Source: Fischerella sp. (lineage in GTDB: Bacteria > Cyanobacteriota > Cyanobacteriia > Cyanobacteriales > Nostocaceae). From it: a DNA stretch of 5,150 nt. A model generated the notes under the pieces. The model saw only the letters and a list, made by a program, of their open reading frames with translations. It was not told where the DNA came from and searched no databases. The translations under genes and the position numbers were made by a program. The stretch spans positions 1 to 5,150 of the forward strand of contig JANZYY010000405.1 of assembly GCA_026419705.1 (NCBI GenBank). Reading direction: 5' to 3'. Of the stretch, positions 1 through 4,732 are shown one piece after another; position 1 is the first letter of the stretch; every line of letters begins with the position of its first letter.

Positions 1-19
1 AGATGTGTATAAGAGACAG
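1..19 (+). other. Tn5/Nextera mosaic-end adapter (non-genomic)
   Basis: The first 19 bases read AGATGTGTATAAGAGACAG, which is exactly the 19-bp Tn5 transposase mosaic end used in Nextera-type library adapters. It sits at the very edge of the window and in front of a gene that is missing its start, as expected for an untrimmed read end at a contig boundary. Bases 5-19 translate as M(GTG)-Y-K-R-Q, a peptide typical of this contamination, and create a false start codon for the first kinase. It should be removed before annotation. Confidence 0.96.
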
Positions 20-1324
20 TTACGCGATCGCTATCAACTTATAGAAAAACTCGGAGAAACTGCGGGTCGTCAAACCTGGTTAGCATGGGATTTGTCTACT
101 CACGAGCAAGTCGTCGTCAAACTGCTCACTTTTAGCGAGCAAGTGCAGTGGGAAAATGTTACGCTTTTTGAGCGAGAAGCCCAGATACTCAAAAAGCTCA
201 ACCATCCACGCATTCCTCAGTATCGCAATTCTTTTTGTTTTGAAGACCAAGTAATTCAATTTGCCTTAGTCCAAACCTACATACCCGGTTCCTCACTGAA
301 GGAATTACTGGCAAAGGGCAGGGTGTTTACCCTAGCAGAAGTACGCAAAATAGCTGCCGAAATTTTGAAGATTTTGATATACCTGCATAGTTTGAGTCCA
401 GTTGTGTTGCATCGAGATATCAAGCCCAGCAATATATTGTTAGGGAAAGATTCTCAGATTTATTTAGTGGATTTTGGCGCAGTACAAGACCGCGCCGCCA
501 GAGAGGGAGCTACTTTTACAGTAGTAGGTACCTATGGCTATGCACCTCTGGAACAATTGGGTGGAAGAGCAACTCCTGCATCCGATCTGTATGCTTTGGG
601 CGCAACCTTAATTCATCTGTTGACAGGTATTTCACCAGCAGATTTACCACAACAAAATTCTCGCTTGCAGTTTGCCCACTTGTTAAAGCTCAATCCTGGC
701 TTTGTTCGCTGGTTGGAACAATTGACAGAGCCAAATTTAGAAAGACGTTTCAGCAGTGCTAAAGAAGCGCTAAAAGTGCTCAAAGCAAATCAAGCTGGTA
801 TGTCTAGGTTGATTCGTCCTCAACCAGCAGATAGCCAGATTCTCCTGCAAAAATCTTCTGGTCACTTGCACATTCAAATCCCCGTGTTGTGGCAAAAGAC
901 ATTAGTTGCTCCTAAAAATGTAGCTGCAATAGTGGGATCGCTGATTTGGTCGTACCTGGTTATTGTTGCATTTGGTTTTAGTAACGTCCAAGCTTGGATC
1001 TGGTTGATAGCAAGCCTATTGCTGGCAGCTTGGTTTCTGCTGCCTAACTTTGTAGAAACTAATATTTACTTTGACCATCACAAGTTTGAAATCGAATCGA
1101 AATTACTGGGTCTTTGCTTGCGAAAACAACAAGGAAATGTTTTAGAAATAGACAAAGTATTTAGCGGTGAGACTGGTGGCTATGGTAATAACAAAGTGCC
1201 TGAAGTAACTTTGGCTGTCGGTGTGCGTGAGTATTCTTTTGGAAAATTGAAGCCACCTTTGAGTAAACAGGAGTGTCGTTGGTTAGCAGCAGAAATCAGA
1301 CATTGGTTGGGGATTGGTTGGTAG
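20..1324 (+). CDS. Membrane-anchored Ser/Thr protein kinase, 5'-truncated (kinase 1)
   Basis: Hanks-type Ser/Thr protein kinase; it transfers phosphate from ATP to Ser/Thr of unidentified substrates, probably at the cytoplasmic membrane. The genuine sequence starts at the TTA codon at 20; the apparent GTG start at 5 is adapter. Alignment with the paralogue downstream suggests only about seven N-terminal residues are missing. Counting from 20 (434 codons), the kinase domain covers about residues 1-255: a degenerate glycine loop (KLGETAGRQT), Lys34 in VVVKLL, helix-C Glu53, HRDIKPSN with catalytic Asp133 and Asn138, DFG at 151-153, GTYGYAPLEQ closing the activation segment, and SDLYALG. A linker of about 40 residues follows, then two hydrophobic segments (about 298-320 and 324-343) and a C-terminal soluble domain of about 90 residues, possibly PH-like (inference). 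All catalytic residues are present, so it should be active. It is followed 93 bases later by a paralogous kinase on the same strand. Confidence 0.93.
   Translation, partial: LRDRYQLIEKLGETAGRQTWLAWDLSTHEQVVVKLLTFSEQVQWENVTLFEREAQILKKLNHPRIPQYRNSFCFEDQVIQFALVQTYIPGSSLKELLAKGRVFTLAEVRKIAAEILKILIYLHSLSPVVLHRDIKPSNILLGKDSQIYLVDFGAVQDRAAREGATFTVVGTYGYAPLEQLGGRATPASDLYALGATLIHLLTGISPADLPQQNSRLQFAHLLKLNPGFVRWLEQLTEPNLERRFSSAKEALKVLKANQAGMSRLIRPQPADSQILLQKSSGHLHIQIPVLWQKTLVAPKNVAAIVGSLIWSYLVIVAFGFSNVQAWIWLIASLLLAAWFLLPNFVETNIYFDHHKFEIESKLLGLCLRKQQGNVLEIDKVFSGETGGYGNNKVPEVTLAVGVREYSFGKLKPPLSKQECRWLAAEIRHWLGIGW
24..31. repeat. HIP1 octamer GCGATCGC
   Basis: Highly iterated palindrome typical of many cyanobacterial genomes, here inside the N-terminal codons of kinase 1. 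A second perfect copy lies at 3088-3095 and near-copies occur at about 2524 and 3886. Used as taxonomic evidence; it has no gene-specific role here. Confidence 0.85.
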
Positions 1325-1330
1325 TTATTT

Positions 1331-1390
1331 TTTGTTGTTTGTTGTTTGTTGTTTGTTATTTGGAACAACCAACCAACAACCACCAACGAA
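1331..1390 (+). repeat. Heptamer-built inverted repeat / hairpin between the kinases
   Basis: Four tandem heptamers of the form TTGTTGT (1332-1359, the last one ending AT) are followed by degenerate heptamers of the complementary kind (AACCAAC, CAACAAC, CACCAAC, GAACAAC; 1367-1394). Pairing 1331-1357 with 1364-1390 gives 27 positions with, by hand count, 22 Watson-Crick pairs, one G-T and four C-T mismatches, around the 6-base loop ATTTGG. It fills most of the gap between the two kinase genes. It has no following T-run, so it is not a classical terminator. It could affect mRNA processing or stability between the two cistrons, or be only a product of repeat spread. Confidence 0.8.
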
Positions 1391-1404
1391 CAACTCACTT
1401 TTAT

Positions 1405-1409
1405 GGGGA
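1405..1409 (+). promoter_or_regulatory. Ribosome binding site deciding the kinase 2 start
   Basis: GGGGA lies 8 bases before the ATG at 1418. The alternative ATG at 1403 overlaps this motif and has no purine-rich site of its own, and the TTG at 1346 lies inside the heptamer hairpin. This favours 1418. Confidence 0.6.
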
Positions 1410-1417
1410 ATTTGGGA

Positions 1418-2788
1418 ATGCTAGAAGCAGGAGAGATACTTGGCAATCGCTATCAACTTCGGGAAAAATTAGGACAAGATGCTAGTCGTCAAACTTGGTT
1501 GGCACAAGATTTGGCTACACAGCCTCAAGAAAAAGTTGTCGTCAAATTGCTAATTCTCAGCCCCCAAATGCAGTGGGATGAACAAAAACTGTTTGAGCGT
1601 GAAGCTCAAGTGCTAAAAAAACTTAATCATCCCCGCATCCCTAAATACCGGGATTACTTTGTTTTGGAACGCCAATCTAGTTCTAAATTTCCCTGGTTTG
1701 GATTGGTGCACAGTTACATTCCCGGAGTATCTCTCCAACAACTGCTGAATCAGGGTCAACGCTTTTCTGAGTTACAGATACAACAAATTGCTGTTGAAGT
1801 TCTCAGTATTCTAGTTTATCTGCACGAACTCGATCCGCCTGTGCTGCATCGAGATATCAAACCCAGTAACTTAATTTGGGGTGAAGATGAGCGGGTTTAC
1901 TTGGTTGATTTTGGTGCAGTGCAGGATCGAGCTGTGCTGGAAGGCGCTACTTTTACTGTTGTCGGTACTTATGGCTACGTACCGATGGAACAATTTGCGG
2001 GTCGAGCAGTTCCCGCTTCTGATTTGTATGCGTTGGGCGCAACTTTAATACATCTATTGACAGGGATGTCTCCCGCTGACTTACCCAATCGAGATGCACG
2101 TATTCAGTTTGCTGACCTGGTCAGCGTTGATCTGGGTTTTGTGAATTGGATTGGTAAACTTACAGAACCAAACGTAGCAGAACGGCTGAGTACTGCACGA
2201 GAAGCGCTCAAAGCACTGAAGAACAAAAACGCTCTCAGTCCGCCTATCGCTAACCACAAACCTACAGGTAGTCAGATTCAAATTAAAAAGTCTGCCAACC
2301 GGCTAGAGATTAACATTCCCAGACGCGGTAGTAAAGCTTTCAGATTGTTCTACGTGATTGGGTTAATAATTCCTTTTGTCTGGTATTTGCCACAATTGAT
2401 AAATTTGCTCACAACAGGAAACAGTTATAAGCTTTGGTTATTTTTGTTTTTCTCTATTGTCATGCTATTTGCTGTACTGAAAGCAATTTTATTACCTTCC
2501 TTTGGACACACTGACCTTTACTTCGATCGCAAAAATTTTGAAGTTAGGTGGAAGTTATTTGGTTTGTGCTACAAACGGCGGCGGGGTAAAACTGCATTAA
2601 TTAACAAAATATACCAGGAGGAAGTTAAGCAAGGTTCAGCCCCAAGAGGAGTAACCATAGAAGTGGAAGGAGAAAAATTCACCTCTAGTCCTCTTTCGAC
2701 AGTAGAATGCTACTGGTTGATTCAGGAGATTGGGGAGTGGCTGAACTCAATCAGATGTGGGGAGAGGGGAGATAGAAAGATGGGGTGA
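1418..2788 (+). CDS. Membrane-anchored Ser/Thr protein kinase (kinase 2)
   Basis: A complete Hanks-type Ser/Thr kinase of 456 aa, paralogous to the gene just upstream; by eye about 60 percent identical in the kinase domain and much less after it. The start at ATG 1418 (MLEAGEILGNRYQL) is chosen because it gives the short N-terminus usual before the first kinase strand and has a good Shine-Dalgarno; longer starts would translate repeat DNA. Motifs: degenerate glycine loop KLGQDASRQT, Lys43, helix-C Glu62, HRDIKPSN with Asp146 and Asn151, DFG at 164-166, GTYGYVPMEQ, SDLYALG. Two hydrophobic segments (about 307-330 and 337-358) are followed by a soluble C-terminal domain with an FDRKNFEVRWKLFGLCYKRR stretch like that of kinase 1. 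It has about ten extra residues near 86-95 (QSSSKFPWFG) compared with kinase 1. The stop TGA falls inside an 8-bp tandem repeat, so the last residues (about GERGDRKMG) come from low-complexity DNA. Substrate unknown. Confidence 0.94.
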   Translation: MLEAGEILGNRYQLREKLGQDASRQTWLAQDLATQPQEKVVVKLLILSPQMQWDEQKLFEREAQVLKKLNHPRIPKYRDYFVLERQSSSKFPWFGLVHSYIPGVSLQQLLNQGQRFSELQIQQIAVEVLSILVYLHELDPPVLHRDIKPSNLIWGEDERVYLVDFGAVQDRAVLEGATFTVVGTYGYVPMEQFAGRAVPASDLYALGATLIHLLTGMSPADLPNRDARIQFADLVSVDLGFVNWIGKLTEPNVAERLSTAREALKALKNKNALSPPIANHKPTGSQIQIKKSANRLEINIPRRGSKAFRLFYVIGLIIPFVWYLPQLINLLTTGNSYKLWLFLFFSIVMLFAVLKAILLPSFGHTDLYFDRKNFEVRWKLFGLCYKRRRGKTALINKIYQEEVKQGSAPRGVTIEVEGEKFTSSPLSTVECYWLIQEIGEWLNSIRCGERGDRKMG

Positions 2789-2810
2789 TGGGGTGATGGG
2801 GTGATGGGGA
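2779..2810 (+). repeat. Tandem 8-bp repeat, unit GATGGGGT, four copies
   Basis: Three exact copies of GATGGGGT (2779-2786, 2787-2794, 2795-2802) and one ending in A (2803-2810). The TGA stop of kinase 2 spans the junction of copies one and two. Because the first junction always gives the stop, later copy-number changes would not alter the protein. G-rich tandem repeats of this kind are common between genes of filamentous cyanobacteria. Confidence 0.9.
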
Positions 2811-2817
2811 GAGTGAA

Positions 2818-2947
2818 CATTGGACATTGAGAATTGGAAATAACCAGCAACCAATCAACAACCACCAACCACTAACTACTAACTACTAACTACTAACCAC
2901 TAACTACTAACTCTTGATTCTTAACTGTTGACGCTTGACTATTGACC
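2818..2947. repeat. Degenerate heptanucleotide repeat array
   Basis: Period-7 DNA fills the gap between the convergent kinase 2 and aroK genes. Three units of the type CATTGGA/CATTGAG/AATTGGA (2818-2838) are followed, after a 4-base phase break, by fifteen units from 2843 to 2947: ACCAGCA, ACCAATC, AACAACC, ACCAACC, then ACTAACT three times, ACTAACC, ACTAACT twice, then CTTGATT, CTTAACT, GTTGACG, CTTGACT and ATTGACC. The array resembles the short tandemly repeated heptamers known from heterocyst-forming cyanobacteria. Its last units include the aroK stop codon. No hairpin plus T-run terminator is visible for either gene. Confidence 0.88.
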
Positions 2948-3496
2948 ATTTGGCGGAGAAACTGGCTGTTTGAGAACGCTGGGGATTGCTTCGAGAACTC
3001 GCGTAGTTATTTGTTCTGGTGTTTCTCCTTCGCTAACAGTGATTCGCAGATCTGCTTGGGCGTAAAGTGGTTGTCGTTGTTTGAGGAGCGATCGCAATTT
3101 TTCCTCGGGATCGATATCCTGCAGTAGTGGTCGAGTAGTATCATCTACTAAACGATTGTAGAGTATTTCTACTGGTACATCTAGCCAAACTACTAAGCCG
3201 TGATGTAAGTAACTCCAGTTTTCTCGTCGCAAAACAATTCCCCCACCAGTTGCAACTACCAGCTTTGTAAAAGCACAAACTTCCGCCAATACCTGACTTT
3301 CCAATTGCCGAAACGCCGCTTCTCCTTCTTCAGCAAAAACTTGATTAATAGTTTTTCCTGCTGCTTTTTCTAGCAAATTATCGGTATCTACAAACCCATA
3401 TCCCAGCTGAGGAGCCAGCAAACGCCCTAGCGTCGTTTTACCGCTACCCATCATACCAATTAAGTACAAGTTAATTCCTTGCAATCGGTTGTTCAC
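2939..3496 (-). CDS. aroK: Shikimate kinase
   Basis: Catalyses ATP-dependent 3-phosphorylation of shikimate, a step towards chorismate and aromatic amino acids, in the cytoplasm. At 185 aa it has the normal family length. Visible motifs: Walker A GMMGSGKTT (14-22), the DTD motif at 37-39, the shikimate-binding Arg in AFRQLE (Arg63), GGG at 84-86, the lid RPLL (122-125), and RQPLYAQAD with the conserved Arg141. The start is GTG 3496: an in-frame TAA lies two codons upstream (3500-3502), GGAG is 11 bases before it, and the next Met residues lie inside the Walker A loop. The last codons (NGQ, stop) lie at the edge of the heptamer array, so the C-terminal tail after about residue 172 may be partly repeat-derived. 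The start overlaps by 26 bases the end of an old reading frame upstream, suggesting aroK was once second in an operon. Confidence 0.97.
   Translation of the reverse strand: MNNRLQGINLYLIGMMGSGKTTLGRLLAPQLGYGFVDTDNLLEKAAGKTINQVFAEEGEAAFRQLESQVLAEVCAFTKLVVATGGGIVLRRENWSYLHHGLVVWLDVPVEILYNRLVDDTTRPLLQDIDPEEKLRSLLKQRQPLYAQADLRITVSEGETPEQITTRVLEAIPSVLKQPVSPPNGQ
3088..3095. repeat. HIP1 octamer GCGATCGC
   Basis: Second perfect HIP1 palindrome in the window, inside aroK. Confidence 0.85.
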
Positions 3497-3596
3497 GAGT
3501 TACTGCGCTCCAGTTTTCAATAGTAGAAAAAAGGTAGGAGGGAAAAGCTCCTTGTCTCATATCTTGCACCACTTGCAAGTAAGCCCACCACTGTTG
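3471..3596 (-). pseudogene. C-terminal remnant of an unidentified protein upstream of aroK
   Basis: A 41-codon open frame on the minus strand with no start codon of its own, bounded by TAA at 3597-3599 and ending at TAA 3471-3473 inside aroK. Its composition looks like real protein: it begins QQWWAYLQVVQDMRQGAF, continues PSYLFSTIENWSAVTREQ and ends PIARN. Its 26-base overlap with aroK and the placing of the aroK GGAG inside it are typical of tightly packed operon genes. The likely reading is that a gene once preceded aroK and that its 5' part was lost or replaced by the repeat-like DNA at 3597-3810. The same frame stays open upstream of the single TAA to about 3731, so a nonsense mutation or an insertion are both possible. 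I do not recognise the family. Confidence 0.55.
3508..3511 (-). promoter_or_regulatory. aroK ribosome binding site
   Basis: GGAG on the minus strand, 11 bases before the GTG start. It lies within the codons of the gene remnant upstream, as expected for overlapping operon genes. Confidence 0.55.
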
Positions 3597-3731
3597 TTAC
3601 CACCCTTCAACCCGTAAACGAGAATTGGGAGCCTCTGGCTCTCCGACTCGTAGGGGGTAGCCTTCCCGCCGGGTATGGTACAAGATCTCAGTTATTGAGA
3701 GGGTTTTACTAGCTAGGATTGCGTAATTCAT
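3597..3731 (-). other. Repeat-like structured DNA with a 44-codon frame
   Basis: On the minus strand an ATG at 3729-3731 opens 44 codons to TAA 3597-3599, in the same phase as the aroK-overlapping remnant (MNYAILASKT at the start, EGYPLRVGEPEAPNSRLR near the end). No Shine-Dalgarno is evident. The DNA is palindromic and locally GC-rich: ACGAG (3618-3622) pairs with CTCGT (3647-3651), enclosing GGGAGCC (3627-3633) and GGCTCTC (3637-3643), which pair over a TCT loop with one G-T; CCCG-C-CGGG lies at 3665-3673. This looks more like an inserted small dispersed repeat of the kind found in Nostoc-type genomes than like a gene. Whether the codons above 3597 belong to the lost gene cannot be decided here. 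Confidence 0.45.
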
Positions 3732-3742
3732 TCTTCAATAGG

Positions 3743-3765
3743 GTTCCTTTCCCAAAGGGGGGAAC
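3743..3765. repeat. GC-rich hairpin
   Basis: GTTCC (3743-3747) is complementary to GGAAC (3761-3765), and inside them CCC (3751-3753) can pair with a GGG over an AAA loop; CCTTT-CCC-AAAGG is an alternative 5-bp stem. No T-run follows on the plus strand and none is clear on the minus strand. It resembles the short palindromic repeats scattered in filamentous cyanobacteria. It is not assigned as a terminator. Confidence 0.5.
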
Positions 3766-3784
3766 TGTACTAGATGCGAAATTA

Positions 3785-3840
3785 CCCAACGGGAACGCCT
3801 GCGGTGTAGGTGTCTGGTACTTTATTAAGGGGGATTTAGG
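3785..3840. repeat. Dispersed-repeat-like motifs
   Basis: Contains CCCAACGGG, GGGAACGCCTGCGG and the A/G-rich TTAAGGGGGATTTAGGGG, which look like fragments of small repeats that are multicopy in cyanobacterial chromosomes (from recall, not searched). The core ACGGGAACGC recurs at 4739-4748 in this window, at the end of the minus-strand gene there. Confidence 0.4.
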
Positions 3841-4055
3841 GGTATCTGCAAAGATTGAATTGTACTAATCAACCGCATTGATTTACGATCGCTAATTTTA
3901 ACCCAATATTTGATCTCATTTTTCAGTTGGGTTTCCAAATATGTATGAGCTATTGGTGATGAGTTTGCTTGCTGTTGACTAAGTTGAAAATTTTCCTCAA
4001 TCAATCTTTCAATGATATACTCCATCAATACTGGAACTTGATAAAAGTGAGACAC
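3825..4055 (-). CDS. Hypothetical small protein, doubtful
   Basis: A 76-codon frame from GTG 4055, or 66 codons from ATG 4025. No Shine-Dalgarno precedes either start. The sequence is mostly hydrophilic with a helical look (MEYIIERLIEENFQLSQQQ, then NEIKYWVKISDRKSMRLI) and no membrane segment or recognisable motif. Its last codons (IPLNPP, stop) are translated from the A/G-rich repeat-like motif at 3825-3840, so the natural C-terminus may have been replaced. The composition looks more like protein than the other short frames nearby, but the ORF is isolated in a decayed region and could be a gene fragment. Function unknown. Confidence 0.35.
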   Translation of the reverse strand: MSHFYQVPVLMEYIIERLIEENFQLSQQQANSSPIAHTYLETQLKNEIKYWVKISDRKSMRLISTIQSLQIPLNPP

Positions 4056-4497
4056 TTGTCTTTTAATTAATTAGAAATTGAAGTTAAATTTATAACAAAA
4101 TTGCTCGAATTCGTTAGGTGAATTCCTTATCCTGACCTCGATGTCGTTAGGCTTAACAGAAATTTAATAAAATTTGATTCAACTTGATTGAAACTTTATC
4201 GAAACGATATACGTCAATAAAAATTGCAGTATTCACACTTGATCGGGGGGATTGTACAACACTGTGTTTCTATCAGCACATTGTTAACTTAGTCATTATT
4301 TCCTTTGAATCTGCTTCTATTCCTATTAATAAAGTGAATTTTATGATTGATAAATCCGTATTGATTTAATTAAATGTGTCAATTATGACTCTTTTCATCT
4401 GATTGAAAAAAGCTCTGTCAGTTTGACGTTTCAGAAACAAGAAATACTGCATATCTGATTTAAGTAAGCCGAATAAATAAATTAAGTGTGGTCGTTT
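4056..4497. other. AT-rich intergenic region without convincing genes
   Basis: I see no supported gene in this stretch. Only short frames occur, the longest being 61 codons from a TTG at 4184, with no ribosome binding site and an ordinary AT-rich composition. CGTTAGG occurs twice (about 4111 and 4144) and GAATTC twice (about 4107 and 4120), too short to mean much. A TTGACG at 4423-4428 resembles a -35 box for the gene at 4513 but has no good -10 at the usual spacing. The promoter of that gene should lie somewhere in the last 100 bases. Confidence 0.6.
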
Positions 4498-4501
4498 GAG
4501 G
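4498..4501 (+). promoter_or_regulatory. Ribosome binding site for the 64-aa protein
   Basis: GAGG lies 11 bases before ATG 4513. The alternative GTG at 4486 lies upstream of this motif and has no site of its own, so 4513 is the preferred start. Confidence 0.55.
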
Positions 4502-4512
4502 TTTCAACAATC

Positions 4513-4707
4513 ATGATTCGGATTCGGGATGTTGTGCACAAGGCTTTATCTACTGGCTATTTAACGGTGGAAGCTGAAAATCAGCTACGACAATTACTGA
4601 CAACCCATTACGACTCGGAAGATTTGAACGCGTTCATGACTTTACAGGAAGCTGCTATGACAGGTAAGGTCAAGCAGGAGTCTCGCGAGCGTTGTGGCAT
4701 AAAATAG
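4513..4707 (+). CDS. Small conserved cyanobacterial protein of unknown function
   Basis: A 64-aa protein starting at ATG 4513 (MIRIRDVVHKALSTGYLTVE). It reads as a compact helical protein: an N-terminal IRDVVHKAL helix, a turn at STGYLTVEAE, a helix NQLRQLLTTHY, then DSEDLNAFMTLQEAAMTGKV and a basic tail QESRERCGIK. From memory, small proteins of this pattern (IRDVV...GYLT.EAE..LR.LL....D.ED..AF..LQ.A...G.V.QESRE) are common in cyanobacteria and uncharacterised; I could not run a search. There is no signal peptide, membrane segment or metal-binding motif. It stands alone on the plus strand, converging on the gene at 4733 with 25 bases between stops and no visible terminator. A role by analogy with short regulatory or adaptor proteins would be speculation. 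Confidence 0.8.
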   Translation: MIRIRDVVHKALSTGYLTVEAENQLRQLLTTHYDSEDLNAFMTLQEAAMTGKVKQESRERCGIK

Positions 4708-4732
4708 AGACCGAAACCTGCTATGTCTGTAC

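Noticed and set aside
5..19. GTG start codon and first five residues of the first kinase
   Set aside because: They are encoded by adapter sequence, not genome.
1346..1417. Longer N-terminus for kinase 2 from TTG 1346 or ATG 1403
   Set aside because: It would translate the heptamer hairpin; neither start has a Shine-Dalgarno, and ATG 1418 has GGGGA at good spacing.
1180..1446. 88-codon minus-strand frame across the kinase gap
   Set aside because: It lies antisense to kinase coding sequence and its middle (TNNKQQTTKNN) is translated repeat.
2081..2281. 66-codon minus-strand frame inside kinase 2
   Set aside because: Antisense shadow of a well-supported kinase gene.
2818..2947. CRISPR array
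   Set aside because: The units are 7 bp in direct tandem with no spacers; no Cas genes are present.
2942..3127. 61-codon plus-strand frame inside aroK
   Set aside because: Antisense shadow of a well-supported gene.
3563..3579. Perfect 6-bp hairpin CTTGCA-CCACT-TGCAAG
   Set aside because: Short, without a T-run, and inside protein-like codons of the remnant; probably chance.
3611..3660. Group II intron domain V
   Set aside because: The stem-loop lacks the expected 34-nt domain V layout (AGC/CGT triad, GAAA loop, two-base bulge), and no reverse transcriptase is nearby.
4184..4369. 61-codon plus-strand ORF from TTG
   Set aside because: No ribosome binding site, AT-driven composition, no recognisable motif.
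4423..4455. Sigma-70-type promoter with -35 TTGACG for the 64-aa gene
   Set aside because: The best -10 candidates lie 14 or 21 bases away and match poorly, so I do not list it as a promoter.
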